DNA from: Hyphomicrobiales bacterium
GTDB lineage: Bacteria > Pseudomonadota > Alphaproteobacteria > Rhizobiales > Rhizobiaceae
DNA length: 64,000 nucleotides
Direction: 5' to 3'
Assembly: GCA_900469445.1 (NCBI GenBank)
Contig: UBXM01000033.1
Coordinates: 161,238-225,237, forward strand
Positions 43,192 through 52,313 of this stretch are shown here, one piece after another. A program made the translations under genes and the position numbers. The stretch's first letter is position 1, and each line of letters opens with the position of its first letter. A model generated the notes under the pieces. The model did no database searches. It was not told the DNA's origin and was given only the letters and a program-made list of their open reading frames with translations.

Positions 43192-43722
43192 ATGTTGGCA
43201 GTGCTGAATGACATCGTCGCCGTCCTCGTGCTCGCGGCTTTTCCAGCCGCCCTTGCCGCGGCCGCGATGAGCGATTTCCTGACGATGAAAATCTCCAACC
43301 GGCTTTCGCTGGCTTTGGCTGCGGCGTTTTTCATTCTCGCACCGCTTGTGGGTCTGCCGCTGGTCGACTTCGGCCTCAGCCTTGGCGCCGCCCTCATCGT
43401 TTTCGCCGTCTGCTTTACGCTGTTTGCCATGAATGTCATGGGCGGTGGCGATGCTAAACTCCTGACAGCGGCAGCACTTTGGTTCGGTCTCACATCATCG
43501 CTTCTGACCTTCCTCGTTCTGGTCGCCTATATCGGCGGTGGTGTAACGCTGCTTTTCCTTCTTTTGCGCGCCCGTGCCGATCTGGTCATGTCGATCGGCA
43601 TCCCGCTTCCGGTCTCGGTCGTCGGCACCAAGAAGATACCCTACGGTATTGCTATTGCTCTGGGCGGATTGCTGGCCTTCGGAGAATCGCCCGTCGCAAT
43701 ACTGGCGCTCAAGGCCTTCTGA
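43192..43722 (+). CDS. cpaA: Prepilin peptidase CpaA/TadV
   Basis: A 176-residue A24 aspartic peptidase in the inner membrane with about six helices. The catalytic aspartates are in AMSDFLTMKISN and GGGDAKLL (GxGD motif). It lacks the N-methylase domain of PilD, as usual for Tad enzymes. It should cleave the Flp pilin and the TadE pseudopilins after their Gly. Confidence 0.92.
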   Translation: MLAVLNDIVAVLVLAAFPAALAAAAMSDFLTMKISNRLSLALAAAFFILAPLVGLPLVDFGLSLGAALIVFAVCFTLFAMNVMGGGDAKLLTAAALWFGLTSSLLTFLVLVAYIGGGVTLLFLLLRARADLVMSIGIPLPVSVVGTKKIPYGIAIALGGLLAFGESPVAILALKAF

Positions 43723-43835
43723 AGCTGCTGATATCTATCGCAACATTGCGTTAACCAGCATTGTAAGCTTCTTATTAACCATAATTACACCATTGCCGCC
43801 CATCCTGTCGGGAAGATCAAGATTCTCTCTGGGAC

Positions 43836-44642
43836 ATGGCAATGAAGCCCGCTCGCATCATCATCCTGACGGTAGCCGTCGTGGCTGCAGGCCTTGCCGG
43901 CCTGCTGGCCATGCGCATTGGCGGTCCGTCGGCACCGCAGCTGGTGGAAACCGTTGTCAAGGAACCGACGATCGATGTCCTGGTTTCCGCCGATAACCTG
44001 CCGGTCGGCAGCCGGCTGAATGACAAATCGGTCGAATGGCTGACCTGGCCGCGCAGCGGTGTCGCCGAAGGCTTCATTACCAGCGAAGCGCGCCCGGAAG
44101 CCATCAAGGAACTTGAAGGCTCCGTCGTCCGCCTGCCGATTTTCAAGGGCGAGCCCCTGAGAGCCGAAAAGGTGGCGGATTCTTCGAGCCGCATCATGTC
44201 CTCGCTTCTGCCTTCCGGAAAACGCGCGGTTGCGACGGAAATCTCCGTTGCAACGGGCGCCGGCGGTTTCGTGCTGCCGAATGACCGGGTCGACGTCATC
44301 ATGGTTCGCCAGAGCAAGGATGCCGGCGGCGGTTACATCACCGAGAATGTCCTCAATAATGTGCGCGTGCTGGCCATCGACCAGACCATTCAGGAAGCGC
44401 CGGACGGCAGCAAAACGGTTGTCGGAACCACCGCGACCCTCGAACTCACGCCCGATCAGTCAAAGGTTATCGCCGTTGCGCAGCAGATGGCGGAGCGCCT
44501 GACGCTCGCTCTCAGATCGGTCGCGGACGCACAGGAAGCCGATACGCAAGCCGCAGACTACCTCCTGCACGGTGGTGGCAAGGCGGATATCCAGGTCATC
44601 AAGTCGGGTTCGATCATCACCGGCTCGACGCAGGCGAACTGA
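43836..44642 (+). CDS. cpaB: Pilus assembly protein CpaB/RcpC
   Basis: A 268-residue protein with an N-terminal membrane helix (about 5-25) and a SAF/beta-clip domain (VLVSADNLPVGSRLNDKSVEWLTWP), then the RcpC domain (VATEISVATGAGGFVLPNDRVDVIMVR). It sits in the periplasm and supports the secretin. It ends where cpaC starts (stop and start directly adjacent). Confidence 0.93.
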   Translation: MAMKPARIIILTVAVVAAGLAGLLAMRIGGPSAPQLVETVVKEPTIDVLVSADNLPVGSRLNDKSVEWLTWPRSGVAEGFITSEARPEAIKELEGSVVRLPIFKGEPLRAEKVADSSSRIMSSLLPSGKRAVATEISVATGAGGFVLPNDRVDVIMVRQSKDAGGGYITENVLNNVRVLAIDQTIQEAPDGSKTVVGTTATLELTPDQSKVIAVAQQMAERLTLALRSVADAQEADTQAADYLLHGGGKADIQVIKSGSIITGSTQAN

Positions 44643-46148
44643 ATGGAACGGATGGTGATGACTTTCAAACGCAAGACCCGCACAACCGTATCGACCGGCC
44701 TGGCTTTCTGCCTGGCCTTTGCCGGCATTCCGGGAAGCTTTGCTCCGTCTTTCCTGGCTGTTCCCGCAGCGGCTGCGGCCGATAGCGGCGTCATCCGCAT
44801 TTCGCAGGGCGGCATCGGCGCCAAGCGTCGGCTGACGATCGGCCTGAACAAGGCCCTTGTCATCGATCTGCCGTCCGATGCGCATGACATCCTGGTTGCC
44901 GATCCGTCCATGGCCGATGCCGTCACCCGCACGTCGCGGCGTATCTATCTTTTCGGCAAGACTGTCGGTCAGACCAACATCTTCGTGTTCGGCCCGGGCG
45001 GCGAGGAAATCGTCACGCTGGATGTCGAGATCGAACGCGACATTTCCGGCCTTGAGGCCAATCTCCGTCGTTTCCTGCCCGATTCCGCCATCAAGGTTGA
45101 AATCGTATCCGACAACATCGTGCTTTCCGGCTCGGTGCGCACGCCGCAGGATTCGGCCAAGGCTGCCCAACTCGCCACTGCCTTCCTCAAGGGCGGTGAA
45201 GCGACCACGCGGGAAATCACCGCGACCAGCGGCAATGGCGGTGGCGATTCCGCGATCTATGCCGAAGGCCGACAGACCTCTTCGGTCGTCAACCTTCTGT
45301 CGATCCAGGGCGAGGATCAGGTTACCGTGAAGGTCACAGTGGCGGAAGTCCGCCGCGAGATCATCAAACAGCTTGGCTTTGACAACATCTTCCGACGCAA
45401 TGCTTCCGGTACAGGGTCAGCCCTAACGGTACTTGGCGCTCAAACAAATAGCGACGGCATCGTAGGGCAATTGGCGGGTAATCTCGGCAAATTCAACTTT
45501 GACATGGTCATGAACGCCTTGGAACAGGCGGATGCGGTACGAACCTTGGCGGAGCCGACGCTTACAGCAATCTCAGGCCAGTCGGCCACGTTCAATTCTG
45601 GCGGCGAGAAACTATATACGACCACAGGCGTCGATGGTGTGACCACCGTCACTCCTTATCAGTATGGCGTATCACTCGGCTTCACGCCGACTGTGCTGTC
45701 ATCTGGACGCATCAGCCTCCGTATCCAAACAAAGGTGTCGGAGCCTATCGCCAACTCCACTGGCGTGGTTGATGAATATCGCAAGCGAGACGCGGAAACA
45801 GTTGTGGAACTCCCCTCGGGCGGTTCCATAGGCCTTGCAGGCCTGCTCCAGGATGAAGTTCAGCAGAACACGGATGGTACACCGGTTGCCTCCAAGGTTC
45901 CGTTGCTTGGTGCGCTCTTCAGACAAAAGCGTTACGAGCGCAACGAGACCGAGCTGGTCATCATCGCGACCCCTTATCTGGTCCGCCCCGTAGGTCGCAA
46001 CGAGCTTTCCCGCCCGGATGACAATTTCCAGCCGGCCAGTGATGCCGAAAGCGTCTTCCTTGGCCGGGTCAACAAGATCTATGGCCGCAAGGAGGCGTCT
46101 CCGCCGCCGGCGCCCTATCAGGGCAATGTCGGGTTCATCTACAAATGA
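44643..46148 (+). CDS. cpaC: Pilus secretin CpaC/RcpA
   Basis: A 501-residue outer-membrane secretin. A signal peptide (about 1-40) precedes the N-domain (KALVIDLPSDAHDILVADPS), a BON-like region and the secretin channel domain (about 220-430, FTPTVLSSGRISLRIQTKVSEP and SIGLAGLLQDE). Codon use changes inside the channel domain (about 45405-45930) with many rarely used codons (ACA, TCA, GTA, CTA, CAA, CGA, AGA), unlike its flanks; see the finding. The reading frame is intact. The 4-nt overlap with cpaD is ATGA. Confidence 0.94.
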   Translation: MERMVMTFKRKTRTTVSTGLAFCLAFAGIPGSFAPSFLAVPAAAAADSGVIRISQGGIGAKRRLTIGLNKALVIDLPSDAHDILVADPSMADAVTRTSRRIYLFGKTVGQTNIFVFGPGGEEIVTLDVEIERDISGLEANLRRFLPDSAIKVEIVSDNIVLSGSVRTPQDSAKAAQLATAFLKGGEATTREITATSGNGGGDSAIYAEGRQTSSVVNLLSIQGEDQVTVKVTVAEVRREIIKQLGFDNIFRRNASGTGSALTVLGAQTNSDGIVGQLAGNLGKFNFDMVMNALEQADAVRTLAEPTLTAISGQSATFNSGGEKLYTTTGVDGVTTVTPYQYGVSLGFTPTVLSSGRISLRIQTKVSEPIANSTGVVDEYRKRDAETVVELPSGGSIGLAGLLQDEVQQNTDGTPVASKVPLLGALFRQKRYERNETELVIIATPYLVRPVGRNELSRPDDNFQPASDAESVFLGRVNKIYGRKEASPPPAPYQGNVGFIYK

Positions 46149-46894
46149 CGAAACAGGCCCAGCTCCCAAATTTCGGCCAAGGCCGCTCGCAGGAAAGGCA
46201 TCCATCCATGGATCCGAGAAAGACAACGAGATATTCGACGGGCCGCCTTTCGGCAGCGCTCGTGCTCGGCGCCGCAGCGCTGCTGTCTTCCTGTGCGGGC
46301 AAGGATAATATGTCGACCGGCTCTCTGCCGGATGATTATCGCACCCGCCACCCGATCGTCGTCGGCGAAGCGGAAAAGAAGATCGATATCCCGATCGCAG
46401 CCGGCGATAGCGGCCTGACCAATGGTCAGTCGGAAGTCATTGCCGGCTTTGTCGCCGAATATCGCCGTTCCTCCTCCGGCATCATCCAGATCATCACGCC
46501 GCGCGGATCGGCAAACGAAGGTGCTGCCGCATCCGCGGCATCCTCCACCCGCAAGCTGATGGTCAGGATGGGCGTACCCGCCCAGAAGATCCTGCAGGCA
46601 CATTTTCCGTCGGAGTTCGGCCAGTCTGCGCCCATGCGCCTGACCTATGTGGCGATTGCCGCCAAGACGGAGCAATGCGGCACCTGGCCGGCCGATATGA
46701 CACTGAACACGTTCTCCAATGAGAACTATTACAATTTCGGCTGCGCCAGCCAGAGCAACCTTGCGGCCCAGATCGCCAACCCGAACGATCTTCTCGGCCC
46801 CCGCCGCATGACCCCGCCCGACAGCGAGCAGCGCGGCCAGGCGATGGAGCGTTATCGTGGCGCCTATACCGAGCTGAAGGACATGGACGAATGA
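46145..46894 (+). CDS. cpaD: Pilus biogenesis lipoprotein CpaD
   Basis: A 249-residue protein with a lipoprotein-like signal (ALLSSCAG, Cys at about residue 50 if the overlapping ATG at 46145 is used; ATG at 46208 gives a shorter, more usual signal). The CpaD domain covers the rest, with TPRGSANEGAA and TYVAIAAKTEQCGTWP. It may be the secretin pilotin. It is followed by a 30-nt gap and cpaE. Confidence 0.9.
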   Translation: MTKQAQLPNFGQGRSQERHPSMDPRKTTRYSTGRLSAALVLGAAALLSSCAGKDNMSTGSLPDDYRTRHPIVVGEAEKKIDIPIAAGDSGLTNGQSEVIAGFVAEYRRSSSGIIQIITPRGSANEGAAASAASSTRKLMVRMGVPAQKILQAHFPSEFGQSAPMRLTYVAIAAKTEQCGTWPADMTLNTFSNENYYNFGCASQSNLAAQIANPNDLLGPRRMTPPDSEQRGQAMERYRGAYTELKDMDE

Positions 46895-46924
46895 TGAAGC
46901 AAATCGGTTCCGGGGCCTGATGCG

Positions 46925-48217
46925 ATGATCAGCACTGTCCAATACGATGTGAACGGCCAGCCGTCGCAGGTCGATGATGCCGAGGATCATCCCTCGGGTC
47001 TCGATCTTGAGGCCGTGCGGCCGCTGCCGCGCATTTCCATCCACGCCTTTTGCGAAAGCGAAGCCGTCCAGCGCATGGTCGACAGGATGTCGCGTGACCG
47101 GCGCATGGCCAAGGTCAACCTGCGTGTCACCAGCGGCGGCACGACGGCTGCCGCCAACATGTACGCTTCCTCGCCGACCCCGAACCTGATCGTGCTGGAA
47201 ACCGCGGCCGAGCCGCGCAATCTCCTTGCCGAACTCGCCCCGCTGGCCGAAGTCTGCGATCCGTCCACCCGCGTCATCGTCATCGGTCGTTACAACGACA
47301 TCGCGCTTTATCGCGAACTGGTGCGCAACGGCATTTCCGAATATCTCGTGGCGCCCGTGCCGATGGTCGACATGATGGCGGCGATCTCCGCCATCTTCGT
47401 CGATCCGGATGCCGAGCCGCTGGGCAAATCCATCGCCTTCATCGGCGCAAAGGGTGGCGTCGGTGCCTCCACCATCGCCCATAACTGCGCCTTCGGCATA
47501 TCGAGCCTGTTTTCGACCGAAACCATCCTTGCCGATCTCGACCTGCCATTCGGCACTGCCAATATCGATTTCGACCAGGATCCGATGCAAGGCATTTCCG
47601 AGGCGGTGTTTGCGCCTGAGCGTCTCGACGAAGTGTTTCTCGATCGCCTCCTGACCAAATGCTCGGATCACCTGTCGCTGCTCGCATCCCCGTCACTGCT
47701 CGACCGCGCCTATGATTTCGAAGGCCGCGCATTCCAGCCGGTCATCGAGATCCTGCAGCGGAGCGCCCCGGTCGCGGTTCTCGATGTCCCGCATACATGG
47801 AACGAATGGACCACGTCCGTGTTGTCCGATGCAGATGAGGTGGTGATCTGCGCCGTGCCGGATCTCGCCAATCTGCGCAACACCAAGAATATGATCGATG
47901 CGCTGAAGAAGCTGAGGCCGAATGATCGCGCCCCGCATCTCATCCTCAACCAGGTGGGAATGCCCAAGCGCCCCGAGATCAGCCCGTCCGACTTTACCGA
48001 GCCGCTGGAGATCGAGCCGATCGCCATCCTGCCGTTCGATTCCGCCCTTTTCGGCAATGCCGCCAATAGCGGGCGCATGATCTCGGAAGTCGACGCCAAG
48101 TCTCCGATCGCGGAAACCTTCTCGCAGATCGCCCATGTCGTCACCGGGCGCATCGCGGTGAAGAAGGCAAAGAAGGGCGGCCTCGGCAAGGTGCTCGGTC
48201 TGCTGGGCCGCAAGTAA
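46925..48217 (+). CDS. cpaE: Pilus localisation ATPase-like protein CpaE/TadZ
   Basis: A 430-residue protein with an N-terminal receiver-like domain (about 35-165, lacking a clear phosphoacceptor) and a MinD/ParA-like domain (about 165-390). The deviant Walker A reads AKGGVGASTIA (about residue 172-182), keeping the first Lys but with Ala in place of the second. TadZ/CpaE proteins place the pilus at the cell pole. A basic tail KKAKKGG may bind membrane or partner. Confidence 0.93.
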   Translation: MISTVQYDVNGQPSQVDDAEDHPSGLDLEAVRPLPRISIHAFCESEAVQRMVDRMSRDRRMAKVNLRVTSGGTTAAANMYASSPTPNLIVLETAAEPRNLLAELAPLAEVCDPSTRVIVIGRYNDIALYRELVRNGISEYLVAPVPMVDMMAAISAIFVDPDAEPLGKSIAFIGAKGGVGASTIAHNCAFGISSLFSTETILADLDLPFGTANIDFDQDPMQGISEAVFAPERLDEVFLDRLLTKCSDHLSLLASPSLLDRAYDFEGRAFQPVIEILQRSAPVAVLDVPHTWNEWTTSVLSDADEVVICAVPDLANLRNTKNMIDALKKLRPNDRAPHLILNQVGMPKRPEISPSDFTEPLEIEPIAILPFDSALFGNAANSGRMISEVDAKSPIAETFSQIAHVVTGRIAVKKAKKGGLGKVLGLLGRK

Positions 48218-48250
48218 ACCACGTCACGTGACAGTTAGGTCTTAGGAAGC

Positions 48251-49744
48251 ATGTTCGGAAAACGCGGAAACGACGGGTTTGGAAAGGGAGGCGCAGTCGC
48301 AGCGCCGCCTGCGCCGCAATTTACGCCCGCACCCGCCGCACCGGCGCGGCCGGAACCGGCCGCCAGACCCGATGCCCCGGCAGAGAGCGCCGCTCCGCGT
48401 CAGCCCGTAACCCCACCGCCGCTTTCGCCTGCTGCACCTGCCCGCAAGCGCCCGGCACGCACGGAGCAATATTACGATACCAAGAGCCAGGTTTTCTCCG
48501 CGCTCATCGACACGATCGACCTGTCGCAGCTTGCCAAGCTCGATAACGAGAGCGCGCGTGAGGAAATCCGCGATATCGTCAACGATATCATCACCATCAA
48601 GAATTTCGCCATGTCGATCTCCGAGCAGGAGGAACTGCTCGACGATATCTGCAACGATGTTCTGGGTTATGGCCCGCTGGAGCCGCTGCTCGCCCGCGAC
48701 GATATCGCCGACATCATGGTGAACGGCGCCGGCCAGACCTTTATCGAAGTCGCCGGCAAGACGATCGAATCGGAAATCCGTTTCCGCGACAACGCTCAGC
48801 TTCTTTCCATCTGCCAGCGCATCGTCAGCCAGGTCGGCCGGCGCGTCGATGAAAGTTCGCCGATCTGCGATGCGCGCCTGCCCGACGGTTCGCGTGTCAA
48901 CGTCATCGCACCGCCGCTGTCGCTCGATGGCCCGGCGCTCACCATCCGTAAATTCAAGAAGGACAAGCTGACCCTCGATCAGCTGGTCAAGTTCGGCGCA
49001 ATCACGCCGGAAGGCGCTGTCCTGCTTCAGATCATCGGTCGCGTCCGCTGCAATGTCGTCATTTCCGGCGGTACCGGCTCCGGCAAGACGACGCTGTTGA
49101 ACTGCCTGACACGCTACATCGATCTCGACGAACGCGTCATCACCTGCGAAGACACCGCCGAACTGCAGCTGCAGCAGCCGCATGTCGTGCGTCTCGAAAC
49201 CCGCCCGCCCAACATCGAAGGCGAAGGCGAGATCACCATGCGCGATCTGGTCAAGAACTGCCTGCGTATGCGCCCCGAACGTATCATCGTCGGCGAAGTG
49301 CGCGGACCGGAAGTCTTCGACCTTCTGCAGGCGATGAATACCGGCCATGACGGTTCCATGGGCACGATCCACTCGAATACGCCGCGCGAATGCCTCAGCC
49401 GTATGGAATCGATGATCGCCATGGGCGGTTACACCCTGCCGGCCAAGACAGTGCGCGAAATTATCAGCGGGTCGGTTGATGTCATCATCCAGGCCGCCCG
49501 TCTGCGCGACGGTTCGCGCCGCATCACCCAGGTGACCGAAGTGATCGGCATGGAAGGCGACGTCATCATCACCCAGGACCTGATGCGCTACGAGATCCAG
49601 GGCGAGGACGCCAATGGCCGGATCATCGGTCGGCATATCTCGACCGGCATCGTCAAACCGCATTTCTGGGACCGGGTGCGCTATTTCGGTGAGGAGCGCC
49701 GCCTCGCGGCCGCCCTCGATGCCATGGAAACGGACAAGGATTGA
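48251..49744 (+). CDS. cpaF: Pilus assembly ATPase CpaF/TadA
   Basis: A 497-residue hexameric secretion ATPase that drives Flp pilus assembly. The first 65 residues are Pro/Ala-rich; the N-terminal domain follows; Walker A GGTGSGKTTLLN is at about residue 275, the Asp/Glu boxes and Walker B GEVRGPE follow, with TGHDGSMGTIHSN. Length and motifs match the TadA family. Confidence 0.95.
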   Translation: MFGKRGNDGFGKGGAVAAPPAPQFTPAPAAPARPEPAARPDAPAESAAPRQPVTPPPLSPAAPARKRPARTEQYYDTKSQVFSALIDTIDLSQLAKLDNESAREEIRDIVNDIITIKNFAMSISEQEELLDDICNDVLGYGPLEPLLARDDIADIMVNGAGQTFIEVAGKTIESEIRFRDNAQLLSICQRIVSQVGRRVDESSPICDARLPDGSRVNVIAPPLSLDGPALTIRKFKKDKLTLDQLVKFGAITPEGAVLLQIIGRVRCNVVISGGTGSGKTTLLNCLTRYIDLDERVITCEDTAELQLQQPHVVRLETRPPNIEGEGEITMRDLVKNCLRMRPERIIVGEVRGPEVFDLLQAMNTGHDGSMGTIHSNTPRECLSRMESMIAMGGYTLPAKTVREIISGSVDVIIQAARLRDGSRRITQVTEVIGMEGDVIITQDLMRYEIQGEDANGRIIGRHISTGIVKPHFWDRVRYFGEERRLAAALDAMETDKD

Positions 49745-49765
49745 TAGGCTTGAAAGGCAGTTCGC

Positions 49766-50779
49766 ATGTTCGGGCTTGATTTGACCATGCTGTTGATCGT
49801 TCTGCTGGCTGCCATTTCGGCGGCCGCGGTCGCTTACGCCCTGCTGTTTTCGCGCATGGAAACCGATAAGAAGGCCGGTGCGCGGCTGACGCGGGTGAAG
49901 GCTGCCGAAAGCGACACCGGCAAGGCAAAGGCCGCGCGCGACCGTGTCCAGGAATTGTCCAAGCGCCGCAAATCCCTGCAGGATTCTCTCAAAGACATGG
50001 AGAAGAAGCAGCAGGAGAAGAACAGATATGTCGGCGACAACAGTCTGAAATCGCGGCTTGCCCAGACCGGCTTGTCGCTGACGATAGGCCGTTTCTACCT
50101 GTTTTCCGCCGCACTCGGCATTCTCGCCTTTCTCGCGGCCCTGATCATCGGCATGCCGTTGCTTGCCTCACTGGGCGCTGGCTTCGTGTTCGCGATCGGA
50201 TTGCCGCGGTGGATCATCGGTTTTCTGATCAAGCGCCGCCGCAACAAGTTTCTCGAAGAGCTGCCCAATGCACTGGATGTCATGGTCCGCTCGATCAAGT
50301 CCGGCTTGCCGCTCAACGACGCGATCCGGCTGATAGCCTCCGATGGACGGGAGCCCGTCAGGCGGGAATTCCAGCGTGTCATCGAGGCCCAGAAGGTCGG
50401 TCTGAGCATTCCCGAAGCCTGCGCCCGCATGCAGCAGACCATGCCGCTTTCCGAGGTAAGCTTTTTCGCCATCGTCATCGCCATCCAGAGCCAGGCCGGC
50501 GGCAACCTGTCCGAAGCGCTGGGCAATCTTTCCAAGGTGCTGCGTGAACGCCGCAAGATGAAGGCCAAGGTGAGCGCGCTGTCCATGGAGGCCAAGGCCT
50601 CGGCGGTCATCATCGGCGCATTGCCGTTCATCGTCGCGACGCTCGTCTATCTCACCTCGCCGCAATATATGATGATCCTGTTCACCGATCCGCGCGGCCA
50701 TATCATCATGCTTCTCTCCGGCGTGTGGATGACGATCGGCATCGTGGTGATGCGCAACATGGTCAATTTCGAGATTTGA
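49766..50779 (+). CDS. tadB: Tad inner-membrane platform protein TadB
   Basis: A 337-residue type II secretion F-family protein with an N-terminal helix (1-25), a charged linker (about 35-95), two helices near 105-150 and two near the end. The T2SSF domain includes LPNALDVMVRSIKSGLPL and SQAGGNLSEALGNLS. It pairs with TadC as the platform under the ATPase. Confidence 0.93.
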   Translation: MFGLDLTMLLIVLLAAISAAAVAYALLFSRMETDKKAGARLTRVKAAESDTGKAKAARDRVQELSKRRKSLQDSLKDMEKKQQEKNRYVGDNSLKSRLAQTGLSLTIGRFYLFSAALGILAFLAALIIGMPLLASLGAGFVFAIGLPRWIIGFLIKRRRNKFLEELPNALDVMVRSIKSGLPLNDAIRLIASDGREPVRREFQRVIEAQKVGLSIPEACARMQQTMPLSEVSFFAIVIAIQSQAGGNLSEALGNLSKVLRERRKMKAKVSALSMEAKASAVIIGALPFIVATLVYLTSPQYMMILFTDPRGHIIMLLSGVWMTIGIVVMRNMVNFEI

Positions 50780-50789
50780 GGACCGGACG

Positions 50790-51764
50790 GTGAAAGATCT
50801 AGCCGCAGCCATCACCGAGCCAACCATGCTCTTTGCGATCCTGGTGGCGCTTGCCGTGTTCGCGACGCTTTATTCGCTGGCCGCACCCTTCATGGAGCGC
50901 GGCGATCTAGACAAGCGCATGAAGGCGGTCTCCACCGAACGCGAGCAGATGCGGGCGCGTGAGCGGGCCCGCATGAATGCCGATGGCAAGGCGAGCCTGC
51001 GCGCGCAGAACAACCAGTCGGTCCGTCAGATCGTCGAGCGTTTCAACCTGCGCGAGGCTTTGGTCGACGAAGGTACGATCAACAAGCTCCGCGCCGCGGG
51101 CCTGAGATCGCAGAACGCCCTGAACGTGTTCCTCGTGGCGCGTTTCCTTCTGCCATTCCTGTTTCTCATCCTGGCTGCCGTCTGGGTCTTCGTGCTTGGA
51201 AATTTGGGCTCCAGGCCGATGGGGATCAGGATCCTGGCAGTCGTCGGTTTTGCCTATCTCGGTTTTTATGCGCCCAACATCTATGTCTCGAACAGGGTCG
51301 GCAAGCGCCAGAAATCGATCAAGAAGGCCTGGCCCGACGCGCTCGATCTGATGCTGATCTGCGTCGAATCCGGCAATTCCATCGAGGCCGCCATGCGCCG
51401 CGCGGCGGAAGAAATCGGCACTGCTTCACCGGAACTGGCCGAAGAGCTGGCGCTGACGACGGCGGAACTGTCTTTCCTGCCGGATCGCAGGATCGCGCTT
51501 GAAAATCTCGGAAGCCGCACCCAGCTCGATATCGTCCGCGCGGTCGTGCAGGCTCTCATCCAGGCCGAACGATATGGCACACCGGTATCGCAGGCGCTGC
51601 GCGTTCTGGCGCAGGAAAGCCGTGACGAGCGTATGAACGAAGCGGAAAAGAAGGCCGCGGCGCTGCCGCCCAAACTGACCGTTCCGATGATCCTGTTCTT
51701 TCTGCCGGTTCTCGTCGCCGTCATTCTCGGCCCGGCAGGTATCCAGGTTTCCGACAGGTTCTAA
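50790..51764 (+). CDS. tadC: Tad inner-membrane platform protein TadC
   Basis: A 324-residue T2SSF-family protein starting at GTG (50790), 10 nt after tadB. Four helices and the core WPDALDLMLICVESGNSIEAAM with AERYGTPVSQALRVLAQESRDERM are typical of TadC. It closes the plus-strand run. Confidence 0.93.
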   Translation: MKDLAAAITEPTMLFAILVALAVFATLYSLAAPFMERGDLDKRMKAVSTEREQMRARERARMNADGKASLRAQNNQSVRQIVERFNLREALVDEGTINKLRAAGLRSQNALNVFLVARFLLPFLFLILAAVWVFVLGNLGSRPMGIRILAVVGFAYLGFYAPNIYVSNRVGKRQKSIKKAWPDALDLMLICVESGNSIEAAMRRAAEEIGTASPELAEELALTTAELSFLPDRRIALENLGSRTQLDIVRAVVQALIQAERYGTPVSQALRVLAQESRDERMNEAEKKAAALPPKLTVPMILFFLPVLVAVILGPAGIQVSDRF

Positions 51765-51812
51765 TCTCCACTGCCTTTCGGTATGAATTGATCTTCGCTG
51801 ATCGGAGGATGG

Positions 51813-52247
51813 ATGATGCTGGACGAAAACATCGACGAGATTGACGGCGCCTGTCACTGCGGCACCGTCCGGTTTCATGTAAAGCTGGCGGACGGCCTGC
51901 GCAGTGCCCGGCGTTGTACCTGCTCCTATTGCAGGATGCGCGGCGCAATCGCGGTTTCGGCAAATCTTGATGATATCCGGATTACCTCAGGCGAGGAGGC
52001 GCTGACCCTCTATCAGTTCAACACCAAGACCGCGAAACACTATTTCTGCTCGGTCTGCGGCATCTACACCCACCACCAGCGGCGGTCGAACCCGCAGCAA
52101 TACGGCGTCAACGTCGCGTGCCTCGAAGGCATCAGCCCGTTCGATTTCCCGTCCGTGACCGTCAATGACGGCGTGTCGCATCCATCGGATGGGAAAGTTC
52201 CCGGCAAGTCCGGTCGCGCCGGCGTGCTGAAGTTCATTCCGGAATAA
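51813..52247 (+). CDS. GFA/CENP-V family zinc protein
   Basis: A 144-residue protein with the GFA fold: CHCGTVRF (about 14-21), CTCSYC and FCSVCGIY hold two zinc ions. Proteins of this family include glutathione-dependent formaldehyde-activating enzymes, but many have other or unknown roles. Tandem ATGs at 51813 and 51816 are both possible; GGAGG fits the second better. It lies between tadC and tadD and is probably unrelated to the pilus. Confidence 0.85.
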   Translation: MMLDENIDEIDGACHCGTVRFHVKLADGLRSARRCTCSYCRMRGAIAVSANLDDIRITSGEEALTLYQFNTKTAKHYFCSVCGIYTHHQRRSNPQQYGVNVACLEGISPFDFPSVTVNDGVSHPSDGKVPGKSGRAGVLKFIPE

Positions 52248-52287
52248 AGACCCGTACGAACGCGGATCTGAAGCATGAAGCTAATCT

Positions 52288-52308
52288 GAAAGAGCGCACC
52301 GCGCTTTA
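52288..52308 (-). terminator. Weak terminator of tadD
   Basis: AAAG(A)GCGC (52289-52297) can pair with GCGCTTT (52301-52307) around ACC, only a few nt past the tadD stop at 52314. Short and bulged. Confidence 0.35.
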
Positions 52309-52313
52309 GGAGA

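Noticed and set aside
43751..43781. Two TTAACCA copies before cpaB
   Set aside because: Spacing between TTAA half-sites is 20 nt, not 7, so they do not form a CtrA box.
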